Notes under the pieces: generated by a model
The model's input: only the letters and a program-made list of their open reading frames with translations
Told to the model about the DNA's origin: nothing
Database searches by the model: none
Assembly: GCA_902834555.1 (NCBI GenBank)
Contig: CADFJN010000018.1
Coordinates: 1-51,723 of the forward strand
Length of the DNA: 51,723 nt
Direction of reading: 5' to 3'
DNA from: Atopobiaceae bacterium
Lineage (GTDB): Bacteria > Actinomycetota > Coriobacteriia > Coriobacteriales > Atopobiaceae
Part shown: positions 8,333-17,340 of the stretch, in pieces
Position numbering within the stretch: the first letter of the stretch is position 1
Layout of the letters: each line of letters opens with the position of its first letter
Made by a program: the position numbers and the translations under genes

Positions 8333-9721
8333 TCACAGGGCGTGCTCCCCATGCAGGCACACATGGCCAAGAAGCGTGGTTCCGTCTGGGGAGACGCCCG
8401 TCACGCGCACCGGAACCACGGCGTCGATGGGAGCCTCGGCGTCCAGCGTGACGTCAAAGAGGCCTCCGGAGACGCCGCGGAAGGGTGCCTGCACGCAGAC
8501 GAGGTCGTCCATGCCAACCAGGCGAGATGCCTCGCGTGCACGCAGCTCGCGGGCCAGCTCTCGGGCACGGGCGCTTCTTTCGGCCATGTCATGAGGGTCC
8601 GCCTGGTCATCCGCGGTTGCCGCCGGCGTGCCCGGGCGCCTGGAGTACCTGAAGACGTGCATGCGCGAGAAGCCCATCTCGCGGCAGAACGAGAGCGACT
8701 GCTCGAACTCCTCGTCCGTCTCGCCCGGGAAGCCCACGATGAGGTCTGTCCCCAGCGACGCCTGTGGCAGGAGTTCGTGGGCGCGCTCGACGGCGGCGCG
8801 GAAGAACGCCGTGTCGTAGGTCCGCGCCATACGTCGGAGCGTGGCGTCGCAGCCAGACTGCAGGCAGATATGCAGGAATGGCGCAATGCGACCGTTGGAG
8901 GCAGCCATAGTCGAGAGGAGCTCGTCCGTAACGTCGGGCGGCTCGATGGAGGAGAGCCTGATGCGCCCAACGGGCGTTGTCTCGAGGAGCCAGGCGAGAA
9001 GCCCAGGAAGCCCCACCTTACGGCCGTCCGGCAGCTGGGAGCGATAGACGCCCAGGTTGATTCCCGTAAGCACGACCTCGCTGGCATTGCGCTCGAGCGA
9101 GCGGAGCACGAGCTCGCGCACGCGGGCAGCGTCAACGGAACGAGAAGCACCTCTCGCCTTCCATACGATGCAGTAGGTGCAGCGGTTGTCGCAGCCGTCC
9201 TGAATCTTGATGCCAGGGCGCGTGCGGCCGGTAGGCGTGGGGGTTGAGGCCGGCGAAGCCGGGTCGCCGCCGAGAAGCTCGCCATCATCCCCCACGGCTA
9301 GAGCTCCTGCCCCCAGGCCCTCCAGCACAGCGGCAGGAACTCGCGACTTGTCCCGCTCAACCATCACGTTGGGCGCGAGGGCGGAGAGCTCATCGGCAAA
9401 GAGGTTTGCGACGCAACCGGTAGCCACCACAAGCGGGGCCTGGGGCAATGACGCCGCATGGCGCACGGCCTTCCTGGCCTTTGCCTCGGCTTCCGCCGTC
9501 ACGGCGCAGGTGTTAATGACCACCGCCTGGGCCTCTTCCTCGGGCGAGACCGCAAGTCCGGCACGCGTGAGCTCGTCGGCGATGAGGTCCGTCTCAACAC
9601 GGTTGACACGGCAGCCGAGGTTCACATAGGCGACGGAGGGAAGGCCGGCGTGGCCGTTATGCCCACCGGCAGCGCCGGTACGCCCGCGTGGTGGCACGGA
9701 GTTTGGGGAGTCGGCGCTCAC
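8333..9721 (-). CDS. mtaB: tRNA t6A37 methylthiotransferase MtaB
   Basis: MtaB converts t6A to ms2t6A at position 37 of tRNAs reading ANN codons. The N-terminal methylthiotransferase domain has YVNLGCRVN and NTCAVT with the expected cysteines and a later VVATGC. The radical SAM cluster motif is CDNRCTYC. A C-terminal TRAM-like segment follows. Translation starts at a GTG (9721) that overlaps the dnaJ TGA, so the two genes are likely translationally coupled. Confidence 0.92.
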   Translation of the reverse strand: MSADSPNSVPPRGRTGAAGGHNGHAGLPSVAYVNLGCRVNRVETDLIADELTRAGLAVSPEEEAQAVVINTCAVTAEAEAKARKAVRHAASLPQAPLVVATGCVANLFADELSALAPNVMVERDKSRVPAAVLEGLGAGALAVGDDGELLGGDPASPASTPTPTGRTRPGIKIQDGCDNRCTYCIVWKARGASRSVDAARVRELVLRSLERNASEVVLTGINLGVYRSQLPDGRKVGLPGLLAWLLETTPVGRIRLSSIEPPDVTDELLSTMAASNGRIAPFLHICLQSGCDATLRRMARTYDTAFFRAAVERAHELLPQASLGTDLIVGFPGETDEEFEQSLSFCREMGFSRMHVFRYSRRPGTPAATADDQADPHDMAERSARARELARELRAREASRLVGMDDLVCVQAPFRGVSGGLFDVTLDAEAPIDAVVPVRVTGVSPDGTTLLGHVCLHGEHAL

Positions 9722-10986
9722 CTGCGGCCGCCCTTGCCGCGAGAGCGCGGCTTGCGCTTTGCGTCCTTGAAGGGGTTCTTGGGCGCGGTCCAGCGCTCGC
9801 CGGCGAGGTGCTCGGCCTCCTCGTCCTTAGCGGGAGAGTCGCCCTCCTCCTCGTCGCGCGCGTCGCGACCGGAGCCATCGCCCTCCTCGCCGAGCGTGCG
9901 CTCCGCGACAATGCCCGCGATGTCAAGCAGCTGGCGCTTGTCAAGGTCGGTGGGGACAACAACCTGCACCACGGCGATGAGGCTGCCGCGCGAGATCATA
10001 CCCTGGCGCGGCATGCCGCGGCGCTCAACCCTGATCTGCTGGCCGTACTGGCAGCCAGCGGGAATCTCGACCTTGACGCGCTCGCCCTTCATGATGCCGT
10101 CAACCGTCACCGTGGTACCCACGATCGCCTGGAGCGCATCCACGCGCACGGTGGTGTAGAGGTCGTCACCCTGGCGCTCGAAGCGCTCGTCCTGGGCGAT
10201 CTCGATGCTCACGACAAGGTCGCCGGATGCGTCGCCACGCACGCCGGCCTCGCCCTTGCCGGCCACGCGGATGGTCTGACCCGAGTGGACGCCTGAAGGC
10301 ACCTTGACCTCGACGGTCTCGCGCGAGGGGGTGCGACCCTGGCCCCCGCAAGTCTCGCAGGGCTTGTCGATGACCTTGCCCGAGCCATGGCACACGGGGC
10401 AGGTGGTCTGGGTTTGCATTTGGCCAAAGATGGTGCGCTGGACCTCGATGACGCGGCCGGTGCCGTGGCAGCGGTCGCAGGTGCGCTCGTGGCCACCCTC
10501 GGCAACGCCCGTGCCACCACAGTCGTCGCAGGGGGCAAGGCGGTCGTAGGCGAGTGTCTTGGTGACGCCTGAGGCAGCCTCGGCAAGGGTCACCGTGAGG
10601 CGAATGCCCATGTCGCGACCGCGTGTGCGTGCAGCACGGGTACCCGCGCCACCAGTTGCGCCGCCTCCAAAGAACGAGTCGAAGATGTCGTTGATGCCAA
10701 AGCCCGACCCGTTGAAGATGTCGGACATGTCGACGTAGTCAGAGCCAAAGCCGGCGGGGCCGTTCTCATCGCCATAGCGGTCATAGTTCGCACGCTTGCG
10801 CTCGTCGGAGAGGACCGAGTAGGCCTGGTTGACCTCCTTGAACTTCTCCTCGGCGTTGGGGTCGTCTGAGACGTCGGGGTGGAGCACCCGTGCCTTCTTG
10901 AGAAATGCCCGCTTGATCGTCTTTGCGTCCGCGTCACGAGGCACGCCAAGGACCTCGTAGTAGTCCTTCTTCGATTCCACTCTCAC
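9718..10986 (-). CDS. dnaJ: Chaperone DnaJ (conventional)
   Basis: Domains in order: J-domain with HPD in LHPDVSDD, a Gly/Phe-rich linker (FNGSGFGINDIFDSFFGGG), four CxxCxGxG zinc repeats (CDDCGGTG, CDRCHGTG, CPVCHGSG, CETCGGQG), two substrate-binding beta domains, and a charged Lys/Arg tail. It works with DnaK, which is not in this window. The start is one of two in-frame GTG codons, at 10986 or 10980, after GGGAG; the reading to 11043 adds an unlikely extension. It shares a strand with a second DnaJ 138 bases upstream. Confidence 0.92.
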   Translation of the reverse strand: MRVESKKDYYEVLGVPRDADAKTIKRAFLKKARVLHPDVSDDPNAEEKFKEVNQAYSVLSDERKRANYDRYGDENGPAGFGSDYVDMSDIFNGSGFGINDIFDSFFGGGATGGAGTRAARTRGRDMGIRLTVTLAEAASGVTKTLAYDRLAPCDDCGGTGVAEGGHERTCDRCHGTGRVIEVQRTIFGQMQTQTTCPVCHGSGKVIDKPCETCGGQGRTPSRETVEVKVPSGVHSGQTIRVAGKGEAGVRGDASGDLVVSIEIAQDERFERQGDDLYTTVRVDALQAIVGTTVTVDGIMKGERVKVEIPAGCQYGQQIRVERRGMPRQGMISRGSLIAVVQVVVPTDLDKRQLLDIAGIVAERTLGEEGDGSGRDARDEEEGDSPAKDEEAEHLAGERWTAPKNPFKDAKRKPRSRGKGGRR

Positions 10987-11124
10987 CAAACTCCCAAAAC
11001 CGCCCCGACCCCCGGGGCCAACCTGCAGACATGGCGCCGCCATAGCGACGCGTACAAGGGTCTTGTCTACCCAAAGGCACGCCCGGCGAACGCGAGAAGC
11101 ACCGAGCGCCGCGCAATGCGCGGG

Positions 11125-12240
11125 CTACCAGAGGAAGCCGTAGTACCGGACTCCGGGACCAGCAGCCGTGCACGAGAACATCGAGACCATGAGCAGGGCA
11201 ATAAGGAGTCCGTTTGCGGCGCCGTTACCCAGAGAGGCCAGGGCGTTTCTCCACCAGCGGGAGTTGGTCTTGAGCCCACCGCCGCGCACAATGAACGCGA
11301 CGCCAACCGCAGCAATAACGAGGATGAAGACGAGAAGCCCCGCGAGCGAGTTTGAGAGCGCCCCAAAGACGAGGAACGGCAGGTCAAAGCCAAGGACCCT
11401 GAAGCCCGAAGCCTGATATGGATTGAGTCGCTCCTCGGGGACCACGATTCTGCAGACAAAGTCACCGGCAGCCGACCCGTTGGTGCCGGCGTTGCCCATG
11501 CCCTTCACGCGGATGAGGTCACCGTCGTGGGTACCTGCGGGAACGTTGACCACGACCTCACTCGCCGTGAGCACGCGGCCGGAGCCGCCACAGGCGTCGC
11601 AAGGGTCCGCGACCACGCGACCAGTACCCTCGCACTCGGGGCACTCCATGTCCATGACGCCAAAGCCAAAGATGCCGGAGAGGTCAACGGAGATGCGGCC
11701 CGTCCCATGGCAGGTCGGGCAGGTCTCGGAGTGCTCTGCCTGGACGGAGCCCTTGCCGTGGCACACCTCGCACGCGGCGTAGCGCTGGTAGGTGACGCCA
11801 CGGCTGACGCCCTTCTCGGCTGTCGCAGCATCGAGCGTAAGGTCAAAAACGACGTCCGCACCAACGCGCGGATTGTAGGAACGAGAGCGCCCGCGGGTCG
11901 AGGTGCGGCGCGTATATCCGTTGGAGCCAAAGGGGAAGCCCCAGCCAAAGGGGTCTCCGCCGCCGTAGCCACCGGCATACGGGGATCCAGCCGAGCCCGT
12001 TGCGCCGGCGAACGGGGAGCCGGAACGCATGGCGTCGTAGCGGGAGCGCTTCTCGGGGTCAGAGAGAACGGCGTAGGCCTCCGAGACCTCCTTGAACTTC
12101 TCCTCCGCATCCGGCGCCTTGTTGACGTCCGGGTGAAGTTTGCGCGCTTTCTGCTGGAAGGCCTTGCGGATATCCTCAGTGGAGGCGTCCTTTTCGACGC
12201 CGAGAATGGCGTAGTAGTCCTTGTCGTTCATCGAAGCCAT
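11125..12240 (-). CDS. Membrane-anchored DnaJ-like protein
   Basis: The 371-residue protein starts at ATG 12240 after GGAGA. Residues 6-70 are a J-domain with HPD at 36-38, and 75-110 are Gly/Phe-rich. Four zinc repeats follow at about 157-221 (CEVCHGKG, CPTCHGTG, CPECEGTG, CDACGGSG), then part of the first C-terminal beta domain to about 270. Instead of the second beta domain and dimerisation region, the protein has strongly hydrophobic stretches at about 286-318 and 343-358, which look like membrane helices. The J-domain should still recruit DnaK, placing it at the membrane. This departs from standard DnaJ, CbpA and DjlA layouts known to me. Confidence 0.85.
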   Translation of the reverse strand: MASMNDKDYYAILGVEKDASTEDIRKAFQQKARKLHPDVNKAPDAEEKFKEVSEAYAVLSDPEKRSRYDAMRSGSPFAGATGSAGSPYAGGYGGGDPFGWGFPFGSNGYTRRTSTRGRSRSYNPRVGADVVFDLTLDAATAEKGVSRGVTYQRYAACEVCHGKGSVQAEHSETCPTCHGTGRISVDLSGIFGFGVMDMECPECEGTGRVVADPCDACGGSGRVLTASEVVVNVPAGTHDGDLIRVKGMGNAGTNGSAAGDFVCRIVVPEERLNPYQASGFRVLGFDLPFLVFGALSNSLAGLLVFILVIAAVGVAFIVRGGGLKTNSRWWRNALASLGNGAANGLLIALLMVSMFSCTAAGPGVRYYGFLW

Positions 12241-12357
12241 GCGAAGTCTCCTGCCGATGCTAGGGGCGGGCCCTCCATGGGTCCGACTTCGCACGATTGT
12301 AGCCGGAAGCCAGCGATTCTATACCTGGTGCCTCCCAGCCCAACGCATTTACCATGT

Positions 12358-12384
12358 GAGACAAAGGGACAGTCCCTTTGTCTC
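12358..12384. repeat. 27-bp palindromic element, copy 2
   Basis: The arms are identical to copy 1, with a central A; the symmetry extends one base further on each side (12357-12385). It begins two bases beyond the stop codon of the dCMP deaminase gene in that gene's transcript. It lies in the 146-base gap before the membrane DnaJ start. Confidence 0.95.
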
Positions 12385-12386
12385 AT

Positions 12387-12875
12387 CTACCTCCGTGAAG
12401 CGGCGGAGAGGTCGATGCCGATGGGGCGATACGTCACACCACACTCGTCGAGGACGTGCTTGGAGATAAGGTTGTCCTCGGTGCCGTTATACTTGTCGTC
12501 CAGGTAGACAACCTCGCCGATTCCCGCCTGAACAAGGGTCTTCGCGCACTCGTGGCACGGGAAGAGCGTCACGTAGACGGTGGCATGGGCCATGTCCTTG
12601 AGCGAGCCGCGGTAGTTGAGAATAGCGTTGGCCTCGGCATGGATGACGTAGCTGTGCTTGTCGTGGAGAGGGTCATTCGAGGTACCCCAGGGGAAGTCCG
12701 CGTCGGCGAGGGCCGATGGCGTGCCGTTATAGCCCACGGAAAGGATCCTGTGGTTGGTGTCGGCGATGCAGGCCCCCACCTGCGTGTTGGGGTCCTTGCT
12801 CCTCAGGCTTGCCGCAATGGCAACGCGCATGAAGAACTCGTCCCATGAGATAACGTCGGTTCTCTCACCAGCCAT
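12387..12875 (-). CDS. comEB: dCMP deaminase family protein (ComEB-like)
   Basis: The zinc-dependent deaminase motifs are HAEANAI and PCHECAK. The pattern SKDPNTQVGACI near residue 30 and the 162-residue length fit deoxycytidylate deaminases, which make dUMP for thymidylate synthesis. The gene name comEB comes from Bacillus, where the homologue sits in the competence operon; here it is about 10 kb from comEA-comEC. The ATG at 12875 follows GGGGAGAAC. Confidence 0.9.
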   Translation of the reverse strand: MAGERTDVISWDEFFMRVAIAASLRSKDPNTQVGACIADTNHRILSVGYNGTPSALADADFPWGTSNDPLHDKHSYVIHAEANAILNYRGSLKDMAHATVYVTLFPCHECAKTLVQAGIGEVVYLDDKYNGTEDNLISKHVLDECGVTYRPIGIDLSAASRR

Positions 12876-13107
12876 GTTCTCCCCTTCCTGACCCGTCTCG
12901 CGCTGAGGCGCATGTCTGCCCAGCAGCAGCTAGCATGCCGCGCTCGCCGCAACAAATCAAGATGTTTCGCGTTCGCCTGGAAGGCGTCGAGGAAAAACGC
13001 GGCCGCCGCACGCGCGGCGCCCGTAGGCGCATCTCGTACGGAATCGCTGCGGCAACATGCCCTCCGGCGCAGTTTTGTCGCCGGAAAGTCAGGCACAAAC
13101 GCAACGG

Positions 13108-14388
13108 CTACGCGCTCCGTCTCACAACCGTCTCGGTGTCGTCCGCAAGGTCCCACAGCTCCCCATAAAGCTCGTTGCCGAGAAGCCAGCCCTTCTGGGT
13201 GGGCGCAAGACCCTCGTCGAGATAGCCCTCACGCACCAGGCGTTCAAGCGTCCCGTCAACAGATGGGCCGAGAAGATCGTGCGTATAGGCGACAAGGCCC
13301 GCGTCAAGCCCGCAGGCAAGACGCGCGCCCAACATCAGATCCTCAGCGGCAGCCTGCCGCTCGGTCAGGAACTCCTCTTCGAATGCCAGTGACGAAAGGC
13401 TGGCATCCCTCGCAATCTCTTCTCGACCAGAAACGACCTTAAGACGTGCGCGGGCCATACCCTCTGGTAGAGGTCCAAGCTGAGGGCAAGCCTCAAGAAG
13501 CCTCTTGTAACCCTCGGCGGTGAGCATCGATGCGGCACCTGTTCCCAACCCAAGGTATGGCCGTCCGGTCCAGTACGTCTTGTTATGAACGCATTCCTTC
13601 TCGGTTGAGCGAGCATAGCTCGCCACCTCGTACCTGCGATAACCATAACCATCAAGTACAGTTTGAGCCTGTTCCATCCGCGACGCTTGCGTATCTGGAG
13701 AGTTCCATGAGGGTTGCTCGTCTCCAACCCTCCGCGCAAGCGCCGTGCCGTCTTCGATCTGGAGGGGGTAGACACTCACGTGTCCCACTCCCAGAGACGC
13801 CACACCTTCAAGCGTTGCCTGCCATGAGTCAGCCGTCTGAAGAGGAATGGCGCACATGAGGTCGCACGAGACGTCCAGCCCGCTCGCGACTGTCGCCAAG
13901 ACACGCTCGCGTGCGCGCGTCGCGTCATGAAGCCTGCCCAGCTCGGATAGCTCGGCGTCGCACAGACTCTGCACCCCAATTGAGAGTCTCGTGCAACCAG
14001 CCGCGGCGACATCGCTCAGCACGGCGTCAGACAGCGAATCCGGATTGGCCTCGCACGTGAGCTCGCGAACCCCCGGCGCACACTCCATGACGCAGCGTAC
14101 GAGGCCGCCCAGCGACTCTCCCAGAAGCGAAGGCGTGCCACCTCCAACGTATGCCGTCTCGCTTCCATCGAGAAGCCCAAGGAGCGATACCTCCTCCACC
14201 TGCTGCTCCATCGCCTCGGCATAGCGTCTGGGCAGCGCATCCCCACGCGTGGTGGCCCAGGAGGCAAAGTCGCAGTACGCGCACTTTCTGGCACAGAAGG
14301 GAACATGCAGGTACAGGGCATCGATTCCAGCGGAAGTGAGGCGCTCCTGCCAGTCGCGTCCACTCCCAATCGCAGTGCTACTCGGCAT
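13108..14388 (-). CDS. hemW: HemW-like radical SAM protein
   Basis: The N-terminus has the family signature YLHVPFCARKCAYCDF with the iron-sulfur CxxxCxxC, then GGGTPSLL and the SIGVQSL motif, and a C-terminal HemW domain. Members are often annotated as oxygen-independent coproporphyrinogen III oxidase, but HemW acts as a heme chaperone. The gene overlaps the dusB end by 11 bases and completes a lepA-dusB-hemW run. Confidence 0.9.
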   Translation of the reverse strand: MPSSTAIGSGRDWQERLTSAGIDALYLHVPFCARKCAYCDFASWATTRGDALPRRYAEAMEQQVEEVSLLGLLDGSETAYVGGGTPSLLGESLGGLVRCVMECAPGVRELTCEANPDSLSDAVLSDVAAAGCTRLSIGVQSLCDAELSELGRLHDATRARERVLATVASGLDVSCDLMCAIPLQTADSWQATLEGVASLGVGHVSVYPLQIEDGTALARRVGDEQPSWNSPDTQASRMEQAQTVLDGYGYRRYEVASYARSTEKECVHNKTYWTGRPYLGLGTGAASMLTAEGYKRLLEACPQLGPLPEGMARARLKVVSGREEIARDASLSSLAFEEEFLTERQAAAEDLMLGARLACGLDAGLVAYTHDLLGPSVDGTLERLVREGYLDEGLAPTQKGWLLGNELYGELWDLADDTETVVRRSA

Positions 14389-15442
14389 CGCTTAGCATCC
14401 GCTCTGCCTCGTCGGCCACGGCAAGGTAATCCTCAAGGGTAAGGCAGCTGACGGCCATGCCTCGCAGGCGGGCCGCCTCCGGCATGCCGCGCAGGTACCA
14501 CCCCGCAAGGCTTCGGGCTCGCTTGAGGTTGGCGCCCGTTGCCGCGAGCAACCTCACGTGGCAACGGAATGCGGCAATCTTCTCGCGCGAACCATGGGGC
14601 ACTGGGCTCTCCCCCAAATGCAGCTCCACCGCATCGCGGAAAATCCAGGGGTTACCATAGCTCCCGCGGGCAACCATGACTGCGGAGACACCGGTCTCCG
14701 CAAGCATGCGTGCCGCCGCCTGGGCAGACGAGACATCGCCAGACCCAATGACCGGCACGCTCACCGCCTTGGCTACGCGGCTCACGCACCCCCAGTCCGC
14801 ATCGCCGTGATAGAGCTGGTTGGCAAAGCGCCCATGAACGGCAATGGCAGAGGCGCCCGCAGCCTCCATGGCTCGGGCAAACTCCGGCGCGACCTCCTCG
14901 CCCATGCGCCTGCCGCGACGGATCTTCACCGTCACCGGCACCTGGGCGCCAGAGCCCTCGATGCACGCCCGCACGAGCACTGCCGCAAGCTCGGGGTTGT
15001 CGAGCAGCGCAGAACCCTCCCCCTTCTTGGTCACCTTGGGGACGGGGCACGCCATGTTGATGTCGATAAGGGTAAGACGGTTTCCCAGGCGCTCACAAAC
15101 GCTTGCCGCTGCCTCTCGGAAAAGCTCGGGCTTGGAGCCAAACAGCTGCACGGCGATGTCCGGCTCCGTCTCTGCCGGCTCAACGAGCTCCCAGGTCTTC
15201 TCGCCACCATAGTAAAGTCCTGCGCAGGAGACCATCTCGGTGTAGGCAAGGCCAGCACCGCCAGCGCTGGCCATGGTGCGATATGCGGCGTCAGAGACGC
15301 CCGCCATGGGAGCCATAAGGAAAGGCTCAACCTTAAACCTCGACTTTAGGTTAAGCCTATCTGTTTGCGCCGGCAGAGCAGCTGGTGCGGCAAGCAGTCC
15401 CGCAGCCGGCCCCCATTCAGCCAGGACTTGGGAAGGCGTCAT
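14378..15442 (-). CDS. dusB: tRNA-dihydrouridine synthase (DusB type)
   Basis: Dus enzymes reduce uridine to dihydrouridine in tRNA using FMN. Visible motifs are FLMAPMAGVSDAAYR, the catalytic cysteine region INMACPVPKV, the FMN phosphate loop SGDVSS, and ARGSYGNPWIF. The ATG at 15442 follows AGGTGG and overlaps the lepA stop as ATGA. It has an N-terminal extension of about 37 residues before the usual family start. Confidence 0.92.
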   Translation of the reverse strand: MTPSQVLAEWGPAAGLLAAPAALPAQTDRLNLKSRFKVEPFLMAPMAGVSDAAYRTMASAGGAGLAYTEMVSCAGLYYGGEKTWELVEPAETEPDIAVQLFGSKPELFREAAASVCERLGNRLTLIDINMACPVPKVTKKGEGSALLDNPELAAVLVRACIEGSGAQVPVTVKIRRGRRMGEEVAPEFARAMEAAGASAIAVHGRFANQLYHGDADWGCVSRVAKAVSVPVIGSGDVSSAQAAARMLAETGVSAVMVARGSYGNPWIFRDAVELHLGESPVPHGSREKIAAFRCHVRLLAATGANLKRARSLAGWYLRGMPEAARLRGMAVSCLTLEDYLAVADEAERMLSDAE

Positions 15443-17250
15443 TCGTCGTCCACCTTAAGGACGGCAAGGAAGGCCTCCTGCGGCACCTCGACGGAGCCGA
15501 TGGACTTCATGCGCTTCTTGCCCTCCTTCTGCTTCTCAAGGAGCTTGCGCTTGCGCGAGATGTCACCACCGTAGCACTTGGCGAGAACATCCTTGCGCAC
15601 CGCCTTCACCGTGGAGCGGGCAATGATCTTGTTGCCGATTGCCCCCTGAATGGGCACCTCGAACTGCTGGCGCGGGATGATCTCCTTGAGCTTGTCGCAG
15701 AGGCTTCGGGCCATGTCGTAAGCACGGTCGCGCGGGACGATGAACGAGAGTGCATCCACCTCCTCGCCAGCAAGAAGGATGTCCAGCTTCACGAGGTCGC
15801 TCGTGCGGTAGTCGCCAATCTCGTAGTCAAGCGAGGCGTAACCCTTGGTACGGCTCTTGAGCTGGTCGAAGAAGTCCAGAATGAGCTCGGCCAGCGGTAT
15901 GTCGAAGTGAATCTCTACGGACTTCTCCGAGAGGTAGACCATGTCGCTGGTCTCGCCGCGGTGGTCGACCACCAGCTGCATTACAGCCCCCATGAAGTCT
16001 GGCGGCACGATGACCTTGGCCTTGAGATAGGGCTCCTCGATGTGGTCGATGCGGGTGACGTCGGGAAGGTCCTGTGGGCTTGTGATGTCGACCATCTCGC
16101 CATCGGTTTTGAACACGTGGTAGTCAACCGAGGGCGAGGTGGCAATGAGGTCGAGACCAAACTCACGCTCGAGGCGCTCCTTCACGACCTCCATGTGGAG
16201 AAGGCCGAGGAATCCCACGCGGAAACCAAAGCCCAGAGCCACGCTCGTCTCGGGCGTCCAGATGAGCGACGGGTCGTTCACCTTGAGCTTCTCGAGGGCG
16301 TCACGCAGGTTCTCGTACTGCTTGTTGTCGATGGGGAACAACCCGGTGAAGACCATGGGCTTAGCCTCGTGGTAGCCGGGGCAGGCCTCTGCGCAGGGAC
16401 GGTCATCGTACGTGATGGTGTCACCGGTCTTGACGAGGGCCGGGTCCTTGAGGCCCGTGACCACGTAGCCAACCTCACCCACGCCAAGCTCGTCAAGCGG
16501 GGTCTCCAGCGGGCGCTTGCAGCCCACGCCGTCGCAGAGGAAGGTGTCACCGAGCGCCATCATGCGCAGGTGGTCGCCCTTTTTGATGGAGCCGTCAAAG
16601 ACGCGCACCGTGGCCACCACGCCGCGGTACTCGTCAAAGTAGGAGTCCAGGATGAGGGCCTTGAGCGGTGCCTTGGCATTCCCCTTTGGCGGCGAGACAA
16701 GATATACGATGGCCTCGAGAAGGTCGTGAATCCCCTCGCCGGTCTTGCCCGAGACAAGCACCGCGTCATCGGCCGGGATGGCAAGGTCCTCCTCGATCTC
16801 CTTCTTGACCTCCTCGGGATGAGCCGAGGGGAGGTCAATCTTGTTGATGGCAGGCACAATGTCCAGGTTGGCGTTCATGGCCAGCGTGGCATTTGAGACC
16901 GTCTGCGCCTCCACGCCCTGCGTGGCGTCAACCACGAGCACGGCGCCCTCGCAGGCGGCAAGCGAACGCGAGACCTCATACGTGAAGTCCACGTGACCCG
17001 GGGTGTCGATGAGGTTGAACTGGTAAGACTCCCCGTCGTCGGCATCGTAGACCACGCGCACGGCGTTCGACTTGATGGTAATGCCGCGCTCGCGCTCGAT
17101 GTCCATGGTGTCGAGGAGCTGATCGGCCATGTCGCGCTCGTCCACCGTGTGGGTGAGCTCTAGGATGCGGTCCGAGATGGTCGACTTGCCGTGGTCTATG
17201 TGCGCAACAATCGAGAAGTTGCGGATGCGTGAGGTGTCTGTCGTCTTCAT
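15439..17250 (-). CDS. lepA: Elongation factor 4 (LepA)
   Basis: LepA is a ribosome-associated GTPase. The G1 motif AHIDHGKS, the G2 region RGITIKSN, G3 DTPGH and G4 NKIDL are present, followed by EF-G-like domains and the LepA C-terminal domain (YGGDISRKRKLLEKQKEGKK). The start is uncertain: ATG 17250 gives the usual length, while 17262, 17259 and 17304 are in frame and none has a strong ribosome site. Confidence 0.93.
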   Translation of the reverse strand: MKTTDTSRIRNFSIVAHIDHGKSTISDRILELTHTVDERDMADQLLDTMDIERERGITIKSNAVRVVYDADDGESYQFNLIDTPGHVDFTYEVSRSLAACEGAVLVVDATQGVEAQTVSNATLAMNANLDIVPAINKIDLPSAHPEEVKKEIEEDLAIPADDAVLVSGKTGEGIHDLLEAIVYLVSPPKGNAKAPLKALILDSYFDEYRGVVATVRVFDGSIKKGDHLRMMALGDTFLCDGVGCKRPLETPLDELGVGEVGYVVTGLKDPALVKTGDTITYDDRPCAEACPGYHEAKPMVFTGLFPIDNKQYENLRDALEKLKVNDPSLIWTPETSVALGFGFRVGFLGLLHMEVVKERLEREFGLDLIATSPSVDYHVFKTDGEMVDITSPQDLPDVTRIDHIEEPYLKAKVIVPPDFMGAVMQLVVDHRGETSDMVYLSEKSVEIHFDIPLAELILDFFDQLKSRTKGYASLDYEIGDYRTSDLVKLDILLAGEEVDALSFIVPRDRAYDMARSLCDKLKEIIPRQQFEVPIQGAIGNKIIARSTVKAVRKDVLAKCYGGDISRKRKLLEKQKEGKKRMKSIGSVEVPQEAFLAVLKVDDE

Positions 17251-17340
17251 GCGAGACATCATAGCGCATGGGCCGCTCGTCTTGCCTTCGTCGACGCGTA
17301 TCATGAAAGCTAAATCCCGCGGTATGAGAGGGAGGCAACT

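Noticed and set aside
15385..16896. Plus-strand frame of 503 codons
   Set aside because: Antisense to lepA; no ribosome site or family pattern.
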